Positions 9,084 through 17,207 of a DNA stretch of 64,000 bases are shown in pieces; the first letter of the stretch is position 1, and every line of letters begins with the position of its first letter. Origin of the DNA: CAVSVP01 sp963731125. Its GTDB lineage: Bacteria > Pseudomonadota > Gammaproteobacteria > Competibacterales > Competibacteraceae. The DNA is taken from the NCBI GenBank assembly GCA_963731125.1, contig CAVSVP010000006.1:1-64000 (forward strand). Direction: 5' to 3'. The notes under the pieces are model-generated. The model did no database searches. It was given only the letters and a program-made list of their open reading frames with translations, and was not told where the DNA came from. Made by a program: the position numbers and the translations under genes.

Positions 9084-11392
9084 CAGAACTCCTGACCTCG
9101 CGGCATTGTTAATGAGACTCGATGGTCTTATAAATCACGCGTAAGTTGGTACCTGGATAACGCACCGGCTGCTGGTTGAGGTACTCGCAAAGCGCGGCCA
9201 GCGCCCGCTGGGAACGGTGGTTGGCGGGGCTATAGAGATGAACATGCAGTTCACAGCGCTCGTGATCAGGAATAATATCACCGCTGAGGCGGAAGAGGCT
9301 CTTTAAGAAAGCACGTATTTCGTCGTCGCGGCGCGCAAAGTAGGGCTCGACAAGGCGTGCAAGGCGGCTCTCGCTGCGATAGGCGAGCGTCTTAAGCAGT
9401 CGCGTAATGGTCTTTCGTTCGATCTCATGATGAACCAGTCGCTCGATGTCGTGAAGGGTGTGCAAAGGCACCTTGGTTGGCATCGCCTGGCGTTTTTCGA
9501 GGAGCCCCTCGAGCTCTGTCTCAAGGGTTTGCATCGCGTGTTGCTGGGCAGCGAGCTTGTCGGCTGCCACCGGGTTTTTCTGAGCTGTCCTCAGTTCCGC
9601 TAGGACAGTTCCTAACCGCGCCTTGGTGGCCTTGAGTTGCTTGTCGATCGCGCGGCGTTCGGGATTGGGAACGCGGCGTTCGCTATCGGCTGCCTCGGTA
9701 TCGTAGGTGCACAGCTGGTCGAGATTGAATTCCGCTTCCATGTACTTGAAAAAGTTCTCTTGGCGCCACCGTGCAAACAGGCGATCGGCAATGATCGCCG
9801 CGGGCAGATCCTGGCGCGTGGTCAAGAGGGCGGTTTGCTGTCCCCGGCTCCCCAGACGGCGGATCTCCCGCATCCAGAAGGCGGGCTGGCGGCGGGTTTT
9901 CTGGATAATGAGCACGCTGCGCTCGGCCAGCTGGTAGCTGATGTCGCTGCCGTCTCGTGCCAGCGTATCGGTGCGATAGTCGCTCTGCGGCCAAGGGGTC
10001 TGCCGACCTTTGCGATACGTGATGACATCGACTCCCTCGTCACGCCAGCGCCGGAAGGACTGCGGACTCCAGGCCTCGCGATCAAAAACCAACGTCAAGC
10101 GCTGGGATTCCCCCGTGATCTGGCGGATTTGCTCGCGCGCCTTGGGAATGACCTGCTGCTCCAGCAGGGAGAGCAGGTGAGCGTTGGTGGGGCTCGTGAC
10201 GAAAAATAGCGGCTCGCTTGCCCCATTGTGGACCCAGGTATCGGTGGCGGCCGGCAGGCATTGTCGCCGTTTCTGCACCAAGGTCTTCGGCACCGGATGC
10301 TTGCGCCCCGTGTAGACGTTGACGTGACCGTCCACATAAAGCATCCCCAGTTCCTCAGGCGCGTCACGTGCCCAACGCTCGGCGAGCGCTGCAGCGAATA
10401 GCGCCCCGTTCTGCTGGGCGCCAAGCTCGTCGAGCTTGCGCCGTAGCGTCTTGACTTCGGGCACCCGATCCAGACCGAGCAGCAAGCCGAGCTCGCCTGG
10501 CGAGTGGGCACTCAATTGCTCAATGCTCTGGATCCGTAATAATGCCAGCATCACCAGACACAGCAGAATCGAGCGCAGACCATAAAAGCCCTTTTTCAAC
10601 GGCGCATAGATCTGCTCCGCGACGCTGAGCAGACCCTCACCGAGCATCGCCGGCAGGGCTAACAGCACCCCGGCATTGGCAACCCCTTCGACCGCTGCAA
10701 ATTGCGGTGCCGCCTCAGGCAACCCACCCGCCGCCGCTTGCGCGCGTTCCGCTAACCGCTTGACAGCGGTACCGACAGCGGCAGCCGGGCGCACATCGCG
10801 TTCGGCTCGGCGGCGTGGGCCAAGCGGCAGGTGACGGTGGCGCGGCTTCGGGCGCCTGAGCTGCCCGCGTTCGATCGCATGGGAGAGCGCTCGTGGGCTG
10901 ACACCCACCCGGCGAGCCGTTTCCGCCATCGAGCAGCCCTCGTCCAAGTGGCTTTGCGCGATCGCTGTGACCGCTTCGGTCAATTTGTGTGCCGGGCGAG
11001 GGCCGCTCCCACGACCGTCCCGCAAGGCGTTGAAACCTCCCTCACGGTAGCGCTGACAGGGGCGATACAGCGTCGCGCGACTGGTACCTAAGATTTGCCC
11101 CAGATCATCGACGTTGGCCAAGCCTTGATGGAGCAGCATCGCACCGACGAAGCGCTTGGTCGCCTGGTCGCTGCGTCCACAGCTCATCAATGGCCCTGAG
11201 GCGTTGACAAACACCAGCTCCTCGGCCATTTCCACCACGCCTAGACGGGAACTGAGGATCCGGGATTCTTGCGGGAAAAGGGGTAATTCCACAGTGCCTG
11301 GCATGCTTCAAGTGTCTCATCTTTATTCGCCTATTTCAGTGCTTATTTTTACATATTTTCCTAAACTTAGAAACAGCATGTCAGGAGTTCTG
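9084..11392 (-). mobile_element. 2.3 kb DDE insertion sequence, copy 1, inserted in pglY
   Basis: The element has perfect 13 bp terminal inverted repeats, CAGAACTCCTGAC at 9084-9096 and its complement at 11380-11392. It is flanked by a 5 bp direct repeat, CATTG, at 9079-9083 and 11393-11397. Joining the flanks restores an open pglY frame (DGILVDLHNVVSIARQRDL), which proves the insertion. It carries one transposase gene on the minus strand. I did not assign it to a named IS family. Confidence 0.93.
9109..11304 (-). CDS. Transposase of the 2.3 kb IS, copy 1
   Basis: The 731-residue protein has an N-terminal pair of helix-turn-helix segments (VDDLGQILGTSRATLYRPCQRY and SMAETARRVGVSPRALSHAIE) and then a DDE-type catalytic region. 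Candidate acidic residues are in YVDGHVN, LVFDREAW and RWRQENFFKYMEAEF. The C-terminal third is helical, with a coiled-coil stretch around KATKARLGTVLAELRTAQK. It fills the element almost end to end. Copy 2 (11712-13907) differs by one residue, Pro here and Ala there. Its function is transposition of its own element. The long N-terminal double HTH suggests specific end binding, which is inferred. Confidence 0.88.
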   Translation of the reverse strand: MPGTVELPLFPQESRILSSRLGVVEMAEELVFVNASGPLMSCGRSDQATKRFVGAMLLHQGLANVDDLGQILGTSRATLYRPCQRYREGGFNALRDGRGSGPRPAHKLTEAVTAIAQSHLDEGCSMAETARRVGVSPRALSHAIERGQLRRPKPRHRHLPLGPRRRAERDVRPAAAVGTAVKRLAERAQAAAGGLPEAAPQFAAVEGVANAGVLLALPAMLGEGLLSVAEQIYAPLKKGFYGLRSILLCLVMLALLRIQSIEQLSAHSPGELGLLLGLDRVPEVKTLRRKLDELGAQQNGALFAAALAERWARDAPEELGMLYVDGHVNVYTGRKHPVPKTLVQKRRQCLPAATDTWVHNGASEPLFFVTSPTNAHLLSLLEQQVIPKAREQIRQITGESQRLTLVFDREAWSPQSFRRWRDEGVDVITYRKGRQTPWPQSDYRTDTLARDGSDISYQLAERSVLIIQKTRRQPAFWMREIRRLGSRGQQTALLTTRQDLPAAIIADRLFARWRQENFFKYMEAEFNLDQLCTYDTEAADSERRVPNPERRAIDKQLKATKARLGTVLAELRTAQKNPVAADKLAAQQHAMQTLETELEGLLEKRQAMPTKVPLHTLHDIERLVHHEIERKTITRLLKTLAYRSESRLARLVEPYFARRDDEIRAFLKSLFRLSGDIIPDHERCELHVHLYSPANHRSQRALAALCEYLNQQPVRYPGTNLRVIYKTIESH

Positions 11393-11397
11393 CATTG

Positions 11398-11489
11398 TGC
11401 AAATCGACAAGGATACCGTCTGTGCTTGCTTGACCGCGCGGCGCGCTCTTATTTTGAATTATATAAAATAAAAAACTCCTTCCCTTCAA
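11398..11489 (-). pseudogene. pglY: pglY fragment on the far side of the IS
   Basis: Reading the minus strand, this short stretch encodes ...IIQNKSAPRGQASTDGILVDLH and joins in frame to NVVSIARQRDL on the other side of IS copy 1 once one copy of the CATTG duplication is removed. It is therefore the next upstream part of pglY. Upstream of about 11490 the sequence turns into low-complexity C-rich DNA, and the P-loop part of PglY is not recoverable. Confidence 0.6.
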
Positions 11490-11686
11490 ACTATGCCTGG
11501 GATGGATCCCCTTTCGCCGGTGTGGCGGTTGGTGGTGGCCTTTGTCTTCAGCGTCCCAGAGCGCTATTTTCCGCCCCCCAACCCCCTTCCCTTCTTCCCC
11601 CCTAAAAACGCTTTCCCCCCCTCTGTCCCCCCCCCTCCCCTGCCCCGGCCCCCCCCCCCCCCCGCCCCCCCCCCCATCCCAAAAAC
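11490..11686. other. C-rich low-complexity stretch, probable assembly or read-quality artefact
   Basis: From about 11570 the plus strand becomes runs of C broken by single T, A or G, including a run of 13 C followed by further C runs near 11651-11675. It lies exactly between two near-identical IS copies and matches no coding frame of the flanking pglY. Such degraded C-rich tails are typical of the unreliable end of a sequencing read. I treat the junction of the two IS copies as uncertain. Confidence 0.6.
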
Positions 11687-13995
11687 CCGAACTCCTGACC
11701 TCGCGGCATTGTTAATGAGACTCGATGGTCTTATAAATCACGCGTAAGTTGGTACCTGGATAACGCACCGGCTGCTGGTTGAGGTACTCGCAAAGCGCGG
11801 CCAGCGCCCGCTGGGAACGGTGGTTGGCGGGGCTATAGAGATGAACATGCAGTTCACAGCGCTCGTGATCAGGAATAATATCACCGCTGAGGCGGAAGAG
11901 GCTCTTTAAGAAAGCACGTATTTCGTCGTCGCGGCGCGCAAAGTAGGGCTCGACAAGGCGTGCAAGGCGGCTCTCGCTGCGATAGGCGAGCGTCTTAAGC
12001 AGTCGCGTAATGGTCTTTCGTTCGATCTCATGATGAACCAGTCGCTCGATGTCGTGAAGGGTGTGCAAAGGCACCTTGGTTGGCATCGCCTGGCGTTTTT
12101 CGAGGAGCCCCTCGAGCTCTGTCTCAAGGGTTTGCATCGCGTGTTGCTGGGCAGCGAGCTTGTCGGCTGCCACCGGGTTTTTCTGAGCTGTCCTCAGTTC
12201 CGCTAGGACAGTTCCTAACCGCGCCTTGGTGGCCTTGAGTTGCTTGTCGATCGCGCGGCGTTCGGGATTGGGAACGCGGCGTTCGCTATCGGCTGCCTCG
12301 GTATCGTAGGTGCACAGCTGGTCGAGATTGAATTCCGCTTCCATGTACTTGAAAAAGTTCTCTTGGCGCCACCGTGCAAACAGGCGATCGGCAATGATCG
12401 CCGCGGGCAGATCCTGGCGCGTGGTCAAGAGGGCGGTTTGCTGTCCCCGGCTCCCCAGACGGCGGATCTCCCGCATCCAGAAGGCGGGCTGGCGGCGGGT
12501 TTTCTGGATAATGAGCACGCTGCGCTCGGCCAGCTGGTAGCTGATGTCGCTGCCGTCTCGTGCCAGCGTATCGGTGCGATAGTCGCTCTGCGGCCAAGGG
12601 GTCTGCCGACCTTTGCGATACGTGATGACATCGACTCCCTCGTCACGCCAGCGCCGGAAGGACTGCGGACTCCAGGCCTCGCGATCAAAAACCAACGTCA
12701 AGCGCTGGGATTCCCCCGTGATCTGGCGGATTTGCTCGCGCGCCTTGGGAATGACCTGCTGCTCCAGCAGGGAGAGCAGGTGAGCGTTGGTGGGGCTCGT
12801 GACGAAAAATAGCGGCTCGCTTGCCCCATTGTGGACCCAGGTATCGGTGGCGGCCGGCAGGCATTGTCGCCGTTTCTGCACCAAGGTCTTCGGCACCGGA
12901 TGCTTGCGCCCCGTGTAGACGTTGACGTGACCGTCCACATAAAGCATCCCCAGTTCCTCAGGCGCGTCACGTGCCCAACGCTCGGCGAGCGCTGCAGCGA
13001 ATAGCGCCCCGTTCTGCTGGGCGCCAAGCTCGTCGAGCTTGCGCCGTAGCGTCTTGACTTCGGGCACCCGATCCAGACCGAGCAGCAAGCCGAGCTCGCC
13101 TGGCGAGTGGGCACTCAATTGCTCAATGCTCTGGATCCGTAATAATGCCAGCATCACCAGACACAGCAGAATCGAGCGCAGACCATAAAAGCCCTTTTTC
13201 AACGGCGCATAGATCTGCTCCGCGACGCTGAGCAGACCCTCACCGAGCATCGCCGCCAGGGCTAACAGCACCCCGGCATTGGCAACCCCTTCGACCGCTG
13301 CAAATTGCGGTGCCGCCTCAGGCAACCCACCCGCCGCCGCTTGCGCGCGTTCCGCTAACCGCTTGACAGCGGTACCGACAGCGGCAGCCGGGCGCACATC
13401 GCGTTCGGCTCGGCGGCGTGGGCCAAGCGGCAGGTGACGGTGGCGCGGCTTCGGGCGCCTGAGCTGCCCGCGTTCGATCGCATGGGAGAGCGCTCGTGGG
13501 CTGACACCCACCCGGCGAGCCGTTTCCGCCATCGAGCAGCCCTCGTCCAAGTGGCTTTGCGCGATCGCTGTGACCGCTTCGGTCAATTTGTGTGCCGGGC
13601 GAGGGCCGCTCCCACGACCGTCCCGCAAGGCGTTGAAACCTCCCTCACGGTAGCGCTGACAGGGGCGATACAGCGTCGCGCGACTGGTACCTAAGATTTG
13701 CCCCAGATCATCGACGTTGGCCAAGCCTTGATGGAGCAGCATCGCACCGACGAAGCGCTTGGTCGCCTGGTCGCTGCGTCCACAGCTCATCAATGGCCCT
13801 GAGGCGTTGACAAACACCAGCTCCTCGGCCATTTCCACCACGCCTAGACGGGAACTGAGGATCCGGGATTCTTGCGGGAAAAGGGGTAATTCCACAGTGC
13901 CTGGCATGCTTCAAGTGTCTCATCTTTATTCGCCTATTTCAGTGCTTATTTTTACATATTTTCCTAAACTTAGAAACAGCATGTCAGGAGTTCTG
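11687..13995 (-). mobile_element. 2.3 kb DDE insertion sequence, copy 2
   Basis: This copy is collinear with copy 1 at an offset of 2603 bp. I noticed one internal difference, G at 10653 against C at 13256, plus a mismatch in the second base of its left end. The right inverted repeat (13983-13995) is intact and is followed by CAATG. The left end abuts the C-rich stretch, so no target duplication can be confirmed. The right flank is the 3' part of a hydrolase gene, not pglY, so the two copies mark two different genomic insertion sites that are joined here by recombination or by assembly. Confidence 0.88.
11712..13907 (-). CDS. Transposase of the 2.3 kb IS, copy 2
   Basis: The 731-residue protein is the same as the transposase of copy 1 except for one residue in LLALAAMLGEG (Pro at that position in copy 1). 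The two HTH segments and the three candidate catalytic acidic motifs (YVDGHVN, VFDREAW, YMEAEF) are all present, so it should be active if expressed. The near-identity of the two copies indicates very recent spread or an assembly duplication. Confidence 0.88.
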   Translation of the reverse strand: MPGTVELPLFPQESRILSSRLGVVEMAEELVFVNASGPLMSCGRSDQATKRFVGAMLLHQGLANVDDLGQILGTSRATLYRPCQRYREGGFNALRDGRGSGPRPAHKLTEAVTAIAQSHLDEGCSMAETARRVGVSPRALSHAIERGQLRRPKPRHRHLPLGPRRRAERDVRPAAAVGTAVKRLAERAQAAAGGLPEAAPQFAAVEGVANAGVLLALAAMLGEGLLSVAEQIYAPLKKGFYGLRSILLCLVMLALLRIQSIEQLSAHSPGELGLLLGLDRVPEVKTLRRKLDELGAQQNGALFAAALAERWARDAPEELGMLYVDGHVNVYTGRKHPVPKTLVQKRRQCLPAATDTWVHNGASEPLFFVTSPTNAHLLSLLEQQVIPKAREQIRQITGESQRLTLVFDREAWSPQSFRRWRDEGVDVITYRKGRQTPWPQSDYRTDTLARDGSDISYQLAERSVLIIQKTRRQPAFWMREIRRLGSRGQQTALLTTRQDLPAAIIADRLFARWRQENFFKYMEAEFNLDQLCTYDTEAADSERRVPNPERRAIDKQLKATKARLGTVLAELRTAQKNPVAADKLAAQQHAMQTLETELEGLLEKRQAMPTKVPLHTLHDIERLVHHEIERKTITRLLKTLAYRSESRLARLVEPYFARRDDEIRAFLKSLFRLSGDIIPDHERCELHVHLYSPANHRSQRALAALCEYLNQQPVRYPGTNLRVIYKTIESH

Positions 13996-14424
13996 CAATG
14001 GGTGGCAGGGCTGATCAGCCTACCCGTCAAAATCATTGATACGGCCACCGATATTTTTACGCAAAATCCCGATGCATTTCCCAAGGTTCCGAGCGGCCGA
14101 ATCGGCAGCGTGTACGCAATGACACCAGGCAGTCCGCTTATCAAAGGGCTGGCCGCGATTCCGGTGGCACCCCATATCGCCGTTAATTCTATCGTCGCCG
14201 TAAAGGGCGATGGGCCGGTGGCGGAGGGTAATGATGGCGTTGTCGAGTACGCCAGCGCCCATCTGGAGGGAGTCGAGTCCGAGCTGGTGGTGCGTTCCGG
14301 CCACAGTACCCAGGCCAATCCCTATACCATTCAGGAGGTGCGCCGTATTCTGCTGCTGCACGCCGCAGAGGCCTGCGCAACCGGGGTGAGTTGCCCCGAT
14401 ACAACAGCCATGATGAGCCAATAG
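13996..14424 (+). pseudogene. Alpha/beta-hydrolase, C-terminal remnant truncated by IS
   Basis: About 142 codons remain open from the IS end to the TAG at 14422-14424. The translation contains GSPLIKGLAAIPV, NSIVAVKGDGPVAEGNDGVVEYASAHL and VVRSGHSTQANPYTIQEVRRIL. The last motif resembles the histidine-containing end of a serine-hydrolase (lipase/esterase-like) fold, in which SGHS would carry the catalytic His. The nucleophile elbow and everything upstream are missing, replaced by the insertion sequence. The frame reads back into the IS but has no native start. The product is therefore inactive. Confidence 0.65.
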
Positions 14425-14551
14425 CGCTGAGGTGGCACCCACCGCCGCTATCATACGTTAGCTATCCTGGACACGGAGACATTGATTTTCTACCGGTGGC
14501 TACCACAATCCGATGCGCAAGAAACCGCAAAACACAACAACCAGGACCATC

Positions 14552-15538
14552 ATGAAACGGTTGGTATGGCCATTCATTCTCATCGGAATAGCCTGGGGTA
14601 GCTTGGCGTTGTGGTATGACGGCCCTGCAACCCGATGGTTGGCTGCCACATTGGCCGGCGGGTGGGTGCTAGGTTGCCTGGCGTTGCTGGCGTTTCTGCG
14701 GCCGTTCTGGTGGGCTCTACTCGCCACCGGGGTGGCTTTCTTGGTGCTGATCAGCTGGTGGCTTTACCTGCCGCCGCGCAATGACCGCGACTGGTCCCCG
14801 GACGTGGCGCGGCTTCCAAGAGCAGTGGTCGATGGTCGTCGCTTGACGGTTTATAACCTGCGTAATTTTGACTACCGCACCGAGACTGACTACACCGAAC
14901 GGTGGGAAACCCGGACATTTGACCTCAATGCGTTGCAGGGCGTTGATCTGTTTCTATCCTTCTGGGGCCCCACGCTAATTGCCCATACCATCATCAGCTG
15001 GCAGTTTGCAGACGGATCGCATCTGGCGATTTCCATCGAGACGCGCAAGGAAAAAGGCGAGTCCTACTCGGCGATTCGTGGCTTCTTCCGCCAATACGAG
15101 CTTTACTATGTGGTAGCCGACGAGCGTGACGTGATTCGGTTGCGAACCAATTATCGCGGGGAACGGGCCTATCTATATCGCATCAGGATGCCATTGGCAC
15201 GGGCACGGGCGATTCTGCTGGATTACCTGGCGGAAGTCAACCGTCTGGCCGAGCGGCCACGTTGGTACAATGCCCTTACCCACAATTGCACGACGGTTAT
15301 CCGCCACCACGTCCAGAACGTCTCGCCCGGCAACCCGTGGGACTGGCGTATCCTCGCCAATGGGTATCTCGACGAACTCGGTTACGAGCGGGGCATGATC
15401 GATACCAGCCTGCCGTTCCCGGAGTTGCGAGCGCGCAGCGAGATTACCGCCAAGGCGCAGGCGACCGACCAAGATCCCGCATTCTCGCAACGCCTCCGGG
15501 AGGGGCTGCCAGGACTGCAGCAGGTACAGAGGGAGTGA
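14552..15538 (+). CDS. DUF4105 / Lnb-like N-terminal domain membrane protein
   Basis: The product is about 328 residues from the ATG at 14552, chosen because AGGA lies 6 bases upstream. An ATG 39 bp earlier lacks such a site. Three hydrophobic segments near the N-terminus (WPFILIGIAWGSLALW, WLAATLAGGWVLGCLALLAFL, WALLATGVAFLVLISWWLYL) anchor it in the inner membrane. The soluble part follows, with FWGPTLIAHTIISWQFADG and WYNALTHNCTTVIRHH. The Cys in HNCTT and preceding His residues match the Lnb N-terminal periplasmic domain (DUF4105), the family related to a lipoprotein acyl-transfer enzyme. The periplasmic function is inferred from the family. It lies between two mobile-element regions and has no operon partner. 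Confidence 0.8.
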   Translation: MKRLVWPFILIGIAWGSLALWYDGPATRWLAATLAGGWVLGCLALLAFLRPFWWALLATGVAFLVLISWWLYLPPRNDRDWSPDVARLPRAVVDGRRLTVYNLRNFDYRTETDYTERWETRTFDLNALQGVDLFLSFWGPTLIAHTIISWQFADGSHLAISIETRKEKGESYSAIRGFFRQYELYYVVADERDVIRLRTNYRGERAYLYRIRMPLARARAILLDYLAEVNRLAERPRWYNALTHNCTTVIRHHVQNVSPGNPWDWRILANGYLDELGYERGMIDTSLPFPELRARSEITAKAQATDQDPAFSQRLREGLPGLQQVQRE

Positions 15539-15783
15539 GTCGCTACGGCGCCAACTGGAACAGGATATCACTATAGGGGGAGCCGACAGCTACACCGATA
15601 GGCCCACCATCATCTACACGCCGCTGCAAGGGGATCAGTTCACCCGCAGCCAAACATGCACTTTGCGTAAATCTTAATAATACCTTCGCCAAATAATCAC
15701 TAGAAAATAGCGGTTGTAGTAATCTGAGTGAGGTTGTAGGGTTTTTCACCCCAACCACCCCTGACCGATTTACCACAGCCGCT

Positions 15784-17207
15784 ATGACAGAGATTATCGC
15801 ACTGTTGGCCTGCTTGTCACCTTGCCTTGACGCGACTGCCCAACGTCGGTTGGCCTGCCTTATCGAAGCCGTCCTGGCCCTGACCGGGCGGGTGACGATG
15901 TTAGGGATTTCCCGCTGGACCGAGGCCGGGGGCAGTGACCGCACCGTGCAACGTTTTTTTAACACCCGCTTCGATTGGCTGCGGCTGCATTGGTTTTTCA
16001 TTCGGCATCACTTGCTCAGCGAAAAGGGTGTGGTGTTGATCGGGGGTGACGAAACCACGGTCACCAAAGCCGGGAAAAAGACCTACGGCTTGGACCGGTT
16101 CTTTTCCTCCCTGTATGGCCAGGCGGTGCCCGGGCTGAGCTTTTTAACCCTGTCGCTGATCAGCGTCAGCGCTCGCCAGTCCTACCCGGTGCTGACCGAG
16201 CAGGTAATCAAGGAGTCAGCGAAAGAAGAGCAGCGTCCGAGCAAGAGAGCGAACCCGTCGGGCTCGAAGCAGAAGGGCTCGAAGCAGAAAAGGCGCGGTC
16301 GGCCTAAGAGGCTGTTGGAAAACCCCAGATCGAACGATTTCGGATCATTTAAATCAATGCATTAGCTTGCGCGCCAGGGTATTTTCCAACAGCCTCTAAG
16401 GGTAGCCGTAACCGCAACCGGCACGACGTGGAGTTGTCGCCGTTTTTGCAGTTTCTGCAACAAGCGCTGAAGAGCCTGTTGGCCCTGATCGGCACCGAGC
16501 TCAGCGTGGTGTACTTCGTGTATGACGGGGCACTTGGCAACAACGCCGGACTACAGATGGTCAGGCAATGTGATCTGCACTTGATCTCTAAACTGCGTCA
16601 TGATGCGGCCCTGTACTTGCCTTATGAGGGACCCTATCGAGGTAAAGGAGCCCACCGCAAGTACGGTGACAAGCTCGACTACCGTCACCTGCCTGTGCGG
16701 TATCTGCAATCGAGCACCACTGACAAGGGTCTTCGCACTGACCTCTATCAAATGCAGGTGTGGCACAAGTTGTTGGCCGATCCGCTGAATGTGGTGATCC
16801 TAGTCAAGACCCATGTGCACACCCAAAAAACGGCACGAGTGGTATTGTTCAGCAGTGATTTGGACCTGTCCTGGGATCAGTTGATTGACTACTATAGCCT
16901 ACGCTTCCAAATCGAATTCAACTTCCGCGATGCGAAACAGTATTGGGGGCTGGAGGATTTTATGAACATCCGTCCAAGGCCCGTTCACAATACCGCCAAT
17001 TTCGCTCTGTTCATGGTCAATATCACGGCGGCGCTCAGACGCTGCCCGGACTTTTCATCGATGAGTGTGCTGGACCTGAAAGCGTGGTTCCGAGCGGCAA
17101 AATACGTGCGGGAAACGTTAAAATTGCTTCCGCAAAAACCAGAGGCTATTTTTATTGAGCAGGCTGTTACAGAAGTCTCGTCCCTTGGGCGGGTTAACCT
17201 TCCGGTT
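15784..17207 (+). pseudogene. IS4-superfamily transposase, split by a MITE and truncated by an ISKra4 element
   Basis: Two collinear frames form one DDE transposase. The N-terminal half (15784 onwards) contains VVLIGGDETTVTKAGKKTYGLD. After an 89 bp insertion the C-terminal half contains VVYFVYDGALGNNAG and YYSLRFQIEFNFRDAKQYWGLE, giving the acidic D, D and E set. Removing the insertion restores CGGCCTAAGGGTAGC, the RRGRPKGSRN linker typical of this group. The 3' end is cut at 17207 by the ISKra4-family element, which replaces the last residues. No complete inverted repeat of the IS4-like element could be found. The 245 bp upstream (15539-15783) has no convincing gene and probably holds its left end. 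Confidence 0.82.
16308..16396. mobile_element. 89 bp MITE with 15 bp terminal inverted repeats
   Basis: The ends are perfect 15 bp inverted repeats, GAGGCTGTTGGAAAA at 16308-16322 and its complement at 16382-16396. The insert is flanked by a 3 bp direct repeat, TAA (16305-16307 and 16397-16399), and has no coding capacity. A 3 bp TNA-type duplication is known for some IS5-family elements, so this may be mobilised by such a transposase, which is inferred. Excision of the insert plus one TAA restores the transposase frame. Confidence 0.88.

Noticed and set aside
9637..10209. 190-residue plus-strand reading frame inside the IS (also at 12240-12812)
   Set aside because: It is antisense to the transposase and appears in both copies only because the copies are nearly identical. 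It has no motifs and no ribosome-binding site.
13759..13995. Extension of the hydrolase frame back into the IS
   Set aside because: The open frame through the IS end is accidental. The protein similarity begins only after 13996.
15543..16001. 152-residue minus-strand frame before the IS4-like element
   Set aside because: It overlaps the real transposase start and has composition typical of a shadow frame.
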